A DNA stretch of 64,000 nt from Schizophyllum amplum (taxonomy: Eukaryota; Basidiomycota; Agaricomycetes; Agaricales; Schizophyllaceae), in contig VDMD01000003.1 of NCBI GenBank assembly GCA_007026445.1, positions 2,046,001-2,110,000 on the forward strand. The letters run 5' to 3'. The notes under the pieces were generated by a model. The model was not told the DNA's origin, ran no database searches, and saw only the letters and a list, made by a program, of their open reading frames with translations. Position 1 is the first letter of the stretch; each line of letters starts with the position of its first letter. The translations under genes were made by a program, and so were the position numbers. Positions 11,280 through 22,418 of this stretch are shown here, one piece after another.

Positions 11280-13287
11280 CGTTCCGCCAGCAGGCGCTAG
11301 GAACATATCCATCCGCGGCTGGGGAAATTTTCTGTATTGTTCGGCACGCCGCCCATACGCTTTCGGGGTACGAAAGGGGTCCTAAGACATCTAAAAGCGG
11401 GAAAGTGAGTGTACGATCGCACCGATAGAGTGGCTGGCGCCGCATGGAATGACGAATGTTGGTATGGCGTGGAGCGCCAGCCTGCCAAGGAGGAGGGCTT
11501 CTTGATGCGGGGGCGGGGTGTTGCACTGCTTTCAGGGCAGACCAAGAACAACGGACGGCGCTAGCGCCACTGACTTCAAAGAACGCAACCACACCAGCGC
11601 TGCAATTTGCAGCATGAGTCCTCTTGAATTCCTGATGGTTCTGTGCTCACCTTTGCAGAAATAGGCGCCTGTGAGACAGGCGCCGAGACGATAGCCATGT
11701 CTCGGAAAAGCCGAACAGTTGAATGCAGAGCACATGACAAGCGTGATGGATGGCATTACCGTGGGAATACCACCGGGGCACATGACGCACTCGGACCTTG
11801 TCGCCGGGGAAGTTTTGGCAATCCCCGCTCCCCCCGCGCCTGCCGAGCGACGGCGCTCCTCCCCCGCGCGTTGCCGCCAGATGGCCGGCGTACATCCTTC
11901 GCCCGGACGCATTGCGGAGAGTTCAGAGGCGGAATGCGGGGGAGGAGGATGGCGAGGTACTGACGCTCTCCATAGCAGATGTGGTACAACAGTCCTGAGG
12001 GAAAACGGCATCGCGCACAGAGCGCAGTAGAGCCGAGGTATATTGGTTGCGGCGTTCATCGATGAGTCGATAGCGGTAAATGCAGCTACGACAGCAGCAG
12101 TGAGCCACGTATCTTTCGTGAGGAGGCCAAGAGCGATCGGACGCACCTCTCGACGCTTGCAAGGTTCTCCCGTCGAAACCGCCTCAGTCCGCCTCCAAGG
12201 ACCACATCCGACGGCGCCAGCCTACGGATGATAGATAAGCTACTTGTAGTGACCTGTACTACCTCACAAAACGGCGTTAGAATTTGGTAGAGCCGTCATC
12301 GATTCATCGCCAATCCAAAGCGGCAGCAATGCTTGCATACCTCGACGATATCCGAAAAGTCCGTCTTGACATACTCCCGCCAAATCAGTAAATCCCGGTC
12401 TGTGCTTTGCTGAGCCGCGAGCGCAGGCGCAATCAATTGACACCGATATCGTCCTGATCGACATAGTTGCTCAGACTGAATTACATGCACTGAAGCCTGA
12501 ATAGAGATGTGAATCAGCGACACATAGCCTTTCTGGCTTGCTGACGGACGTTGACCTACTTGACCTGCCATCGGCTGCCACACTCCCCAAGACAAAGCCT
12601 TCCCAATTAGGTTGAACCCGACCCTCCGGGGTCTTCGCATCACTCTCACTCGAATAGCAATCGGGGGCTGGGAACGCAGCAGACATCAACATAGACGAAG
12701 AACTTCGCGTCTTCTCCGCGAAGCACGAACTGGCAGGCATCATCTCGTCAGGCTTCCTTGAAGATGACGAGAACGGGAAACCAGATGCATGCGGGACGCA
12801 CCCATCGAAGCCTCTCCTTCATTGTGCGCAGAAGACTTTTACCCATCTGGGAAGTCACCGGTGTCGGGTCAGATGATGTCCTTGTGTGCCGGCGAGGGAG
12901 GAACACAGCACGACGACAGTCACAGAAGAACGGTGAATCCGCTGAGTTCGCGCCTACACCTTTGCACTGCAGTCCAATACTGATACGGCGTCCTGGCAGG
13001 GGTCAGAATAACGCGGTAGATTCAATAGAGAGCAGCTCTAGCGGACTTGAAGTCCAAGTACAGCGACATGGCGTCCAGAGAACAAGCCGCGATGGCTGTC
13101 TGAAGCAAGAACGTAGCACACGTGACGGTGGGAATTGGTTTGGTTCGAAATTGCTCATCACGCTCCGACTCCGAGCCACACAATCAGCGCTCAGCACCCC
13201 ACCCGTCCCAAGCCATGCGCATTCACCCGTCTCCCCACCATATCCCAGCCATTCACCCGCTGCCGATAGACGGTCCCATCACATAGA
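11280..13287. other. 2-kb intergenic region without a supported gene
   Basis: No gene could be assembled. Two places look faintly coding. On the minus strand at about 12146-11640 there is a frame with several cysteines after DCCTTSAM, without a conserved spacing. On the plus strand at about 12670-12850 there is an acidic stretch containing DINIDEELRVFSAKHELAG. Neither has a convincing start, splice pattern or family, so both may be decayed fragments. Confidence 0.4.
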
Positions 13288-13690
13288 TACCGTCCCGTAA
13301 CGGGATATGCACCACTTGGCCCAGGGAACGGGATATGCACCACTCGGCCTGGGCCGGTCAAATTTTCATAAAAGCTTTAGATATTCGGTATATCTGTAGC
13401 GCAACATGACATCTACCGTAGCCTGAAAGATCATAGGGCAGGTGTATCTACAGCGAGAGGTAGAAAAATTAGAAGTAGCACGGCAACTCCCGAAAAGTGG
13501 TGCATTACGCTATCACCGTCTTTGCGCACAGACAGTACGGTCGTTGTCCAGTGATAATTCTCATAGATATTTGAGCAAAGAGGGAAGAGTCTTATTCATG
13601 GGCCTGATTATTTTCAGAGCAATCGAAGACAACGGCAGCGAGTTGTGGCTTGCAGACTCAAAGTGGTGCATATCCCGTTACGGGACGGTA
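13288..13690. mobile_element. Small inverted-repeat element (MITE-like), TA-flanked
   Basis: The 30 bases at 13288-13317 are the exact reverse complement of 13661-13690. The outermost two bases on each side are TA, so the element proper would be about 13290-13688 (399 bp) with a TA target duplication, the rule for Tc1/mariner-type elements. The terminal repeat starts CCGTCCCGTAACGGGATATG and contains its own palindrome CCCGTAACGGG. A second copy of the subterminal motif ACGGGATATGCACCACT lies directly inside the left end at about 13329-13345. The interior encodes no transposase, so this would be a non-autonomous copy mobilised in trans. Confidence 0.7.
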
Positions 13691-13695
13691 CCCCC

Positions 13696-13757
13696 TCGTG
13701 ATCCTTGGAAGACTAGTCGTGATCCTTGGAAGACTAGTCGTGATCCTTGGAGACTAC
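13696..13757. repeat. Three tandem copies of a 21-bp unit
   Basis: The unit starts TCGTGATCCTTGGAAGACTA and occurs three times in a row (the third with one deletion and a substitution), directly after the right inverted repeat of the MITE-like element. Confidence 0.8.
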
Positions 13758-13916
13758 TCGTGATGCCATATCCAGGTTCGGTCAAAATAGGTATACAGGT
13801 CCATCCAAATACGCGTACGCAACCATAACTGTACGTAGAGTACCACAGCAAGTAACCCAAAGTTAACACGCAGACTGTAAGAGGATCACGGAGAGCAGTG
13901 GAGAGCCGCGCCGGGA

Positions 13917-14022
13917 GCAGCGGGGAGGTAGACAGCAGCACCGAAATGTCGACAGCAGCACCGAACTGTCGACAGCAGCACCGGGAGTTCGACAGCAGCA
14001 CCGGGACTTCAACAGTAGCGGT
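13917..14022. repeat. Degenerate GACAGCAGCACCG minisatellite
   Basis: A unit of about 20 bp with the core GTCGACAGCAGCACCG recurs at least four times with small changes. It lies in the gap downstream of the mannosyltransferase gene. No coding role is supported. Confidence 0.7.
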
Positions 14023-14282
14023 GGCCACGACGTCGACGATTGAGTGGCCCCTACCTCGACGACGCACACCCTGATCGCTATCAAGCCACGATAACATAGC
14101 ATGGGACCGCTGCTCGGTAGAATCGCCGCCGCTTACAACCGCTCTCGCCGTCAATAAATTCGTTCCCGGCCCCCTGTATAGCTCGCAGGCCCCGGTGCCC
14201 CCCAACGCGCTCGCTCGCCGCCGCATCCCTCGACGTTTTCCTCCCGCGGCGTGCCCCGGCGAGTCATCCCTCACTCGTCGGC

Positions 14283-16257
14283 CTACCACATGCGGTCGTG
14301 CCGCACCTCAACCGCCGACGTCTGTATGCTCCTATTGTCCATCCGCTCCCAGATCGGGTCCACGTCAGGCCCGTCGAGATCACCAGCGCCGTCCCAGCCC
14401 CAGCACCACACTGCAGAAAGCGCGTTAGCGAGTGGAAGGTGATGGTGTGGAAGGCAGGTGATGGTTTGGAAGGAAGGCGATGTTGCGGGACGAAGGTGAT
14501 GTCGCGGGACGAAGGTGATGGTGTGGAAGGAAGGGGATGGTGTGGAAGGAAGGGGATGGTTTGTAAGGAAGGCGATGTCGCGGGACGAAGGTGATGTCGC
14601 TGGACGAAGGTGATGTCGCTGGACGAACGCGACAGTAAAAAGGGACAACGCGACATCTTGGGACATCTTGGGACAAACGCGACACCTTAGGACGAACGCG
14701 ACATCGTGGGACGAACGCGACACCTCGGGCGACGCGACATCTCGGGACAGCACGGTACTCACCATGCTCGGGACCTGGCACAAAGTTCAACGGCTCACTC
14801 TCTTCCTCGGTGAAGAGGCGGTCGTGCGGCCCGAACCAGGAGCGGTCCTGCGGGTCGGAGCGCGGGTTGTCTGGTAAGCCGCCCAGGCGCTTGTACCCGC
14901 GGATGGCGGTGAGATTGCGCCGGTCGGGGTGGATAATGTCAAAGACGCGCTGCAAGTCGCCATTAGCATCCATACAAGTCCCGGCCGTTATAGCCAACTC
15001 ACCCTGTCGTACGCGAGCTTGACGCGCGGGACCATCATGATACGCCCGTAGCCCGCATTCCAGTAGTCATTGCAGATGAGACTGCACTCGGACGCAGAGC
15101 ACTCGCCCTCCGTGATGCGCGCCATGCGGAACTTGACGTGCGGCGGCGAGTAGAACGGCGCGGGGTCGAGGATCGCGATTCCGTTCCAGCAGCTCTGCAC
15201 CTGGATGGGCAGGTGCCGCTGGAAGCGCTGCGAGCTATCCGGGTGGTGGAAGATGTTCTCAAAGGGCGCATTCTCGAGCGCGGTGCCGTTGATATCGCGC
15301 GCGACCCAGTTGTCGTAGAAGACGGGGGACTGCATCTCCTGGTGGTACATGTAGTCCGCGGCGCAGGTGATGCCCGCGTTGTTGCGGCGGCTCTGCCAGA
15401 TGAGCTCGAGGAGGTCGTCGACGCAGGGGAGGATGTCGTTCATGAAGATGATGGTGTCGAAGTACTCGTTCTCCGTGTCGCGCAGCTCGTGGAGCGGCCC
15501 GAAGGCGGCGTTGCGGACCTCGGCGAGGTACTCGATGCGGTGGTTGAAGGCGCCGCGGGTGCGCATGGAGGTGCGGATGACGATGCGCATGCCGACCGAG
15601 CGCGTGAGCGCGTCGAAGATGCGCAGGAGCGCCTTCGTCTGGTCCGTCGAGCCGTTCTCGTAGATGGACACGAACACGTTCTGGTACCCGAGCACGGCGG
15701 AGACGCGGAAGAGCGTGGCGAAGAGGTCGGGGATGACGTCGAACGAGTTGTAGAGGTTGATCGCGAAGAAGTACTTGTGCTCGGAGCTCGTGCGCATGAG
15801 GTACTCCGCTGGGTCGTCCTGGTCGCTGCCCATGCCGAACGCGGGGAACCAGGCGTTCGCGTTGTTGGATGTGTCGTGTCCGACGAGGGGGTTATAGCGC
15901 TCGGTGACTTGGTCTGCGTAGAGCGGCTGCACGCGGTTCGTCTTCGTGCACTCTTTCGTGTAGTGCGGCGATAGGGTCGTCAAAAGCTCTAGTACGCGGT
16001 GCCGTTGTTCGAGGGAGGGGAGCTGGACGGGTTGGCGAGCATGGTGGTGTGCTTTTGTCGGAAGCGTACGCGATACGCTTGAATAAGGCTGATGCTCAGT
16101 CAGTGTATGCTGCTTCTGTGGGGAAATTGCCACGCACACTGGTCCAGGGGATCACTCGCGCAAACAGTATGCCAAAGAGAATGCCAATGGCAAGCGCCAC
16201 TGGCGCGGGGAGCCTGCGAAGCACCGCGAGCGTCGACGTGGGCTGCCTAGGCTTCAT
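14283..16257 (-). CDS. CAP59/CMT1-like mannosyltransferase
   Basis: Four exons: 16257-16140, 16051-15003, 14949-14763 and 14410-14283. They total 1,482 nt, 493 residues plus stop. The introns are 88, 53 and 352 nt. A short cytosolic N-terminus is followed by one membrane helix (residues about 17-36, LPAPVALAIGILFGILFARV), so the enzyme is a type II Golgi membrane protein. The lumenal part matches the fungal capsule-type glycosyltransferase family (Pfam CAP59_mtransfer): FVSIYENGSTDQT, the acidic IIFMNDI, CAADYM, SCWNGIAILDP, SECSLICNDYW, and the C-terminal PGPEHVWCWGWDG that continues across the last intron. In Cryptococcus this family includes the alpha-1,3-mannosyltransferase Cmt1 and the capsule proteins Cap59/Cap60. 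In a non-encapsulated basidiomycete the role is probably in surface or secreted glycan synthesis. The substrate is inferred. Confidence 0.9.
14440..14756. repeat. 19-bp minisatellite filling the last intron of the mannosyltransferase gene
   Basis: About sixteen units of 19 bp in three related forms: GATGGTGTGGAAGGAAGGG, GATGTCGCGGGACGAAGGT and GCGACATCGTGGGACGAAC. They occupy nearly the whole 352-nt intron (14762-14411) while both splice sites stay intact. The other introns of this gene are 53 and 88 nt. Confidence 0.85.
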
Positions 16258-17210
16258 GCGTGCCAAATGAGCGTGTCGTTACAAGCGGATATCTACGTCC
16301 TGCGCTATATGAGACATTGTATTAGTATTGGCTCTGGTAGGGCTTCATAATGCATACCTCTCCCTTGCTCTACCAGCAGAGCGCGTCTAATTCGCCGCGT
16401 CGAGACGAATGGAAGATGGAAGTAAGAACAATGGTCGAATGCCGCGACTATTTGGCGTTGTTTGACTCCAATTGTCCCGAACAATGAACTTTCGAACCTC
16501 GACTCATGCAATCACCTCCCCTTACCGCTCGCTATGTTAAAGTCGGCCCTCGAAGTACAAACACCCGACTACTCTTCGATAGGATAGGCTCTGCTAGATT
16601 ACTACCCTGTTCAGCTCAGCCTGTCGCGAGATCCGTTCCCCGCTGATTATTCTGCACGAACTAGTAGGCGCTCTCTGAGTCTACAGTCAGATAAAGGACG
16701 CCAAGGATCTACTGACTCCCTGGTTTTACGCATACTTTCAGCCATTCGACGCTCCGGTGCTTCTGCCGTGCTTCGACGACTCTCTAGACGACCTCATCTC
16801 CGCTGGATGTTCCTGCTAATACGCGCCTCTGCTCCGCCTCTAGTCTCGGAAGACCGACTTGCTGTGCTGCTCGATGATACTTTTACTTCATATCTGCGCT
16901 GTGCGACTGTGTATATTGTTCTGTGCGTGGCAAATGAGTACCATCTCATCTCGCCGAGTCTTACTTACTCTCATCCGCTTTCAAAATGACTCTCCCGCAA
17001 ATTGACCATACGAGCCCGACAAATAAGTATGCGAATATTCTAAGTAGGTGCAAGAAGTATGCGCGGGTACCATATCAAATACAATGCAATCGTGATCCAC
17101 AGCAAAGCGACGTCGGCAGCATTGGAGACTGCCTGACGGCCCGACGAACCCTCCCTCCCGAACTCTGGGTGTCCTTCCTCGACGGTTCAGTCGTGTATGT
17201 CGATAGACAA
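16258..17210. other. Intergenic, no gene seen
   Basis: About 950 bp between two minus-strand genes. It holds the mannosyltransferase promoter and the 3' flank of the SGNH-like gene. No reading frame with a credible splice pattern and no repeat was seen. Confidence 0.5.
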
Positions 17211-18959
17211 TCATGTCGAGAAGACGCCGATGATCTTAAAGGGCGGGACCGACGTGCCCTCATCTCCCATTAACGCGCACTCGACGAAGTGGGCGCCCCG
17301 CGATACCCAGTGATCGATCATGAACAGCCTAGCAAGCGCGTTAGCACCCGTCATCCACCAAGCAGCCCGGCACAACTCACGTCGCGCGCTCCTCCCCAAT
17401 ATCCGCCGCGTTCTCGATCATCTTCGCCCCCGCATAGTTGTCGTCCACCCAGCACTCCACCGCGCTCCCCTCCCCAATCGCGCTCGTCGGCTCCTGCAGG
17501 TAGTATACCCCAATATCGCCCTTCCCCACATGTATAGGGATGCGCAACTTGCTCGTCGGCAGCGACGAATACCAATAATGCGACTTGGCCGTCAGACTCG
17601 TCGCCCCGCCGGGCGGGTGGAACGCGTTCCAGCCGGAGCCGTAGAAGAGCGACGGCGGGAGCGGGTTGACGAGGTCGTTCGCGCTCGCGCAGAACGGGTC
17701 GACCTCCTCGAAGTCGCGCGCGGTGTCCGGGCGGGTGTCGATCATGGCCTGCGGGACGGAGGGCGCGTTGAGGTGCGCGCCCGCGGCGCCCGCGTCGGGG
17801 CTGCGGTCCATGTCGAGGTCGACGTCGATGAGGTTGCCCTCCGCGTCGACCTCGTCCTTGGCGTCTTTCGGTGCGCCCGGCTCGGGGACGCCCTTGCGCT
17901 GGCCGAGACCGGCAAAGAGCCCCGCGGCGCCGTTGCCCGAAGTGGCCTCCTTGTTGCCCGCGACCGAGTCGAAGGCGGAGCCGGTAAAGACGGACCAGGC
18001 GTTGCAGATCTGGGCCTGGAAGTAGGAGATGAGGACGTCGGAGATGAGGTCGTGGCCGAGGTTGTTGGCGAGCATGGGGTCGACAAAGTACTTTTGGATG
18101 GAGGTGGGCTCGCGCATGTAGTCCGGGTAGAGGAGGGCCTTGATGCTGACGTGCGGGATGTCGTAGAACTGGGCGACGATGTCGTGCATGTGGTCGGGGC
18201 CCGCGAAGCCGTGGAGGGCGTGGGTGTGGGCGGACCAGTGGCCGAGGAGGAGGACGGCGGGCTGGTCGGGGCGGATGAGGATAGAGCGGACGAGGGTCTC
18301 GAAGTGGGTCTTGAAGTCGTTGGTGGTGCCGTCGTCGGCGTCGAGCTCGATGATCACGAGGTCGGTGACGTCGGGGAGGTGGTGGGCGGAGCAGAAGCCA
18401 AAGTACTCTGCGTTGACGCGGCGCATGGCGCCGTTGGTGAGCTCGGAGGCGGGGTGGGGGAACACGGAGTTCCACCACTGGAAGAACTTGGACGGCCAGC
18501 AGCGGGGGGAGATGGGGTCGTCGCCCGCGCCGTGGCAGGCGGAGACTGGCAAACGTAAGAGATTGTTGTGGGGATGACTGAGTTCGCACCTGAGCCGCCA
18601 AGAACGCTTATCGTGACCGGCTGGCCTGCGAGCGCGCGGTGCAGGACGCGCTGGATGCGCGCGCCGCTGCCGAGGTGCATGCGGGTCTTGGACAGGGCGA
18701 GCGCGCCGTGCCGGGCAGCGACCTCATCGCCGGGGCCATAGACCGGGCAAAAGTCGAACGGGTTCGGGGCCTCCTCCATCGACGCGTTCATGTAGTTCTT
18801 CGGCTTCAAATCCGAGTTGGAGTACGTCGCGGCGGTGGCGCCGCCGCCGAAGGAGGGAACGACATAGTGGACGAAGGCGAAGAGGGCGAGGACGGCGCAG
18901 ACGACGAGCCAGAGGCGGTTCGTGAGCCCGCGGCGGGCGAGTTTGTCGTTGGAGCCCAT
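17211..18959 (-). CDS. Type II membrane SGNH/GDSL-hydrolase-like protein
   Basis: Three exons: 18959-18590, 18545-17381 and 17328-17211, with introns of 44 and 52 nt. The sum is 1,653 nt, 550 residues plus stop. An N-terminal membrane helix (residues about 16-34, LWLVVCAVLALFAFVHYVV) anchors a lumenal or extracellular domain. The SGNH block I is VTISVLGGSVSACHGAGDD, split by the first intron. Further landmarks are DLVIIELDADD and LGHDLISDVLISYFQ, which recall blocks III and V. Related basidiomycete proteins are often named capsular associated protein. The likely chemistry is ester hydrolysis or acyl transfer on a glycan, which is an inference. The chosen ATG has A at -3 and G at +4; an in-frame ATG 17 codons upstream (19010) has a poor context. 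The neighbour upstream on the same strand order is a CAP59-type mannosyltransferase. Confidence 0.8.
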
Positions 18960-19953
18960 GCTCGAGGACCGTGGGGGACTGATGTGGGCCAGCTTTCCGC
19001 GCCGCTGCATACGCCAGGGCCTTTTGAACCTGCCCGGGGGATCAGCTGAATGAAGAGAAGGAGGAGGGGAGGAATTGTCGGACGCAAGCCGGACTTGGGA
19101 ATTTGGGGATTCAATGGGGAAAAGCCGCGTGGTCCGCGAGACAGAATCAATATGGACCTACAAGTGTATGGAACTCCGGCCCAAATGAACGCGCGGGGCG
19201 GATTGAGAACAAGAAACTTACAACGATGATGGCGGGAGGAAAGGAGGAACAATGGCATCTAACGTTGTATTTGTTTGGTCTTTACTGGTGCAATACAGAC
19301 CGACCTCATGAGACGCTCAAGCGCTTGCTACGCTCGCTGATCATGCCTGGTTTTAAATCCCACTGAGGCTACCGCACGGAAGTGGTGATGTATATGCATC
19401 TACTCAGGTCACCGGTACAGTAGCATAACGCGCACTTCGAACAGACCCAACAAGCTACACTACGTAACAAGTACAGAGATGGTGCGCGCCTGTGCCATTG
19501 ATAAGATAGACATCTCCACAAGCGCATACACACCGCTGCATGCAAACGAATGCTGCTAGACAAAGAGAACATGTCCGAAAGGGTGTTCGTGAACAGGAAC
19601 AGATTGAAAATGGACTCCGAGTCGAGCACTGGTCGGGCAACCACAAGTCAGCAATGATACGGACGTCAATTTATCTCGGCACAATTTAGCTATGGCACGC
19701 AACAGAGTCTGACAGTGACACTTCGAGCAGCAAGCCTGGCGAGCAGAGATCCTGGCAAGACGATCGTACGAAAGTCGAAAGGCATCGACGCAACATCGAC
19801 GCGTCGGCCCGGATATCTCGGCGGACCGGCCCGAACTTTTCATGTTCTTCCTCGTCGACAGCGGCCGTCAGGCATTCGCGTCCTTCAGTCAACTCCCGTA
19901 CTTATCTCTCCCTTTCAGAGTCCTTTTGCTCAGATTCCCTGGGATAGAGTATC
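18960..19953. other. Divergent intergenic region, no gene seen
   Basis: About 1 kb between the start codons of the SGNH-like gene (-) and the RRM gene (+). It must hold both promoters. No further coding sequence, repeat array or clear TATA box was recognised. Confidence 0.5.
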
Positions 19954-21236
19954 ATGATGCTCTCTCCGCTTCGTTCCTCCGTCGCGCGTGCTGCGGGGCG
20001 CGCGCCAGTCTCATGTGCGGCCTCCTCGAGTAAACGCGCTTTCTGGGCAACACCGTTCCGTTGGCAGGACAGCGTCGGGCGCGGCGAAGCGGTGCGTCTA
20101 GTCGATCGTCTGCTATCCTCCGGCAAAGTCTGATCGAACGTGCTCACAGGCGCGCGCAGCTGCCGCTCCCGACCCCACGCCCTTCTCCTCCGGCAAGCCC
20201 GCGGACGCCAGACTCCGTGGAAGACCTCTCCGTTCCCCGCCACACAACGCGCCCCTCAAGGACCGCGCCGCCTTCGTGGCCAACCTGCCCAAGACGCGTC
20301 CTGGCGAGTTAGCCAAGACCCTGAACGCCGTCTTCGGCCATGTGCAGATGGTGCGCCTAGGTGCGTTTCTCTTTCTCCCTCTCCCCATACCTCAGACGTG
20401 TGTACTGAATGTGAACCCTCCTACACCAGCCCCATACGACCACGGAACCGGCACCGGCAGCGCGCACGTCCTGTTCTCGGACGCGTACGCGTTGCGCAAG
20501 GTGCGCATGCGCCGCACGCCTATCAGATTCCACGGCGCGCAGATCCAAGCACTGGACAATAGACTCTCCGAGGAGCGCCTGCGGGTGCTGTTCAACCTCG
20601 ACCCGCGCCTCGGGCACGGCACGCCCACCGAGTCGCTCGTCATCCTAGGCCCGTCTACGATGAACGGCCCCATGGATAAGGTGCTGGAGCAGTTCCAGGA
20701 CACGCCCTACGTGGAGGTGAAGCGCGGTGCGTTGCTAGCTTCATTTCATGATAATCTTACGCTCGCTTTCTGCATCTCTCTGCATAGTCGGTGGCTGACG
20801 GGCTGCTTTCTTCCTCCCTTCACTCCCTCCAGATGACTACGCGGTCGAGGTTCGCTTCCCGGACGTGGCGACGGCGTCCAAAGCGTGCGTCGCCTTGGAC
20901 AAGATCCGGCACCAGCCCGGGGCGCACCTGTCGGTCAACTTCGGGCCGCTGGAGGATGTGAAGGGGCGAGTGTACGCGACGAGGGGCAAGTATCTCACGC
21001 GGCAGCTGGAGGGATTGCGACACCGGCAGGAGGAGCTGCAGGCGGTTATGCTGCAGGTGGAGAAGGAGCTGGCGGTGGTGGGCGGGGTGCTGAAGGAGTT
21101 CCCTGAGCAGGCGGAGGAGGAGGCAGAGTATTCAACGAAGGAGGGCGCTCTTGGGCTGGAGGAGGAGGAGGCGGAGTACTCGACGGAGGAAGCAGAGTAT
21201 TCGGCGGAGGAGGCGGAGCAGGAGGCGCGACACTAA
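19954..21236 (+). CDS. RRM protein with probable mitochondrial presequence
   Basis: Four exons: 19954-20091, 20150-20360, 20430-20726 and 20833-21236. The sum is 1,050 nt, 349 residues plus stop. The first about 45 residues are rich in Arg, Ser and Ala and almost free of acidic residues, like a mitochondrial targeting sequence. An RNA recognition motif follows from about residue 97: RNP2 is AFVANLP and RNP1 is TGSAHVLFS. After the RRM come an RFHGAQIQALDNRL linker and a conserved-looking middle domain, then a helical segment (QLEGLRHRQEELQAVMLQVE). The C-terminus is an acidic repeat in which EEAEYS recurs about three times. The product probably binds RNA in mitochondria; the RNA target is unknown. 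Targeting and function are inferred. Confidence 0.75.
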
Positions 21237-21313
21237 GCTGGAGGGACATCTGAGCGGTCTTGATGCGCATGTGCCCTTTTAGCACTACCTAAGCATAGCT
21301 GAATATTATCACC

Positions 21314-21671
21314 ATGCTCATCATTCGCAGGTTTGGATCTCAGCTTGTAAGTACTGGTCCATATCTCAGCTTGTGTCAGGTCTCCGCTTGTACTTGACTC
21401 TTGTAGGGAGTTGGTGGTGGCAAGGGCGAGAAGAAGTTAAAGAGGTATGTAACGTTCGTGCGCTGGGTGCCTCGATGGCCCTTCAAAAGTTGCAGTCTGA
21501 GTCCTGACCAGCAATCCCAGGTACGACGGGCGGCCCAACTTCAAGGCACCGGGAGGGGATGCAAACATTCCGCGTGCGCTCAGAGGGAACGTAAGGCGCA
21601 CGGTCATGTTGAAGTCATGTGCGATGTTTATCCTCGTCATGGATGATGAGTGCGCTTGTTTGCGCCTATAG
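21314..21671 (+). CDS. Possible short three-exon gene, 73 aa, not recognised
   Basis: Exons 21314-21346, 21407-21444 and 21521-21671 join in frame with good splice sites (GTAAGT..TGTAG and GTATGT..CCCAG). The ATG sits in a CACCATGC context. The predicted peptide has a basic N-terminal part with KGEKKLKRYDGRPNFKAPGG and a hydrophobic cysteine-containing tail. A donor GTAAGG at 21591 would allow further 3' exons, for example an exon-like stretch at about 22020-22140 encoding a hydrophobic segment (HPTIPLIYISPFLLYLVDAG). It starts only 77 bp after the RRM gene stop. No family was recognised and the gene model may be wrong. Confidence 0.3.
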
Positions 21672-22418
21672 TCAGGTGTTGACAAGCGTCGGTGGCTCGT
21701 GCTGACAAGCGTCGGTGACTCACATGTTACTTCCGCATCCGGCGCGCCATGTTCATTGTTCCCTGTTCAGGGGCGGGTTAGTTCACCTGTGAAGGTGAGG
21801 TGAACACGATCCTCGGACTCACGCTGATCTCCGGCTATCTCAGACTTTTTATCGCGTGCGTCCGTCTTCTGTTCGAGTCGCTATAGCTAAACGGGCAGAC
21901 AGGATCGCGGAATGCAGGTTTGGGAAGGCAAAGGTAAGCCGAAAATGTGTGAGATTTGTTCGCGTCGTCGTCTGAGTCCGTCTCGCGTCGTCGTCTGAGT
22001 TCGTCTCGCGTGTACAGGACAACCCCATCACCGTGTCGGGCGCCTTCTTGTGGCATCCAACAATACCGCTGATATATATCTCCCCGTTCCTCCTGTACCT
22101 CGTTGACGCCGGCGTCCTCCACCTCTATGACCGCATAGGACGGGTAGGTACGTGCGCTCATCCACATCGGCGACGACGGCGACACTGAGTCCATTGTCGA
22201 GGGTCTCGAGGAGCGATTGACAGGATGCATCCGAAAATACCAAAAAGCCCGCGTCTGTGAATGACGTCGCGGCACACGCACACGCGGCAACGTGGGTCAC
22301 GGACGCGCCCTCTCTATAAATGCGCGACGTTCGCGACGTTTCTTCCCAGGTCTCTCCCACCGAGTTCCCCCTCTGCAGACTATCCTCAGCCCCTCGCACG
22401 CCCCTCTACGTCCACATC
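21672..22418. other. Upstream region of the CFEM gene
   Basis: Contains the exon-like hydrophobic stretch noted for the short gene upstream, an imperfect duplication of TGACAAGCGTCGGTG at about 21680-21720, and a TATAAA at 22315-22320, about 100 bp before the CFEM ATG. Confidence 0.45.

Noticed and set aside
11532..12146. A cysteine-containing secreted protein on the minus strand
   Set aside because: No signal peptide, no regular cysteine spacing and no splice pattern could be established.
15138..15974. A 278-codon plus-strand frame opposite the mannosyltransferase
   Set aside because: Antisense shadow rich in Val, Glu, Asp and Arg, with no family features, while the minus strand fits CAP59-type motifs throughout.
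17320..18558. A 412-codon open frame on the plus strand opposite the SGNH-like gene
   Set aside because: It is an antisense shadow caused by high GC content; the minus strand carries the conserved motifs, the signal-anchor and the matching introns.
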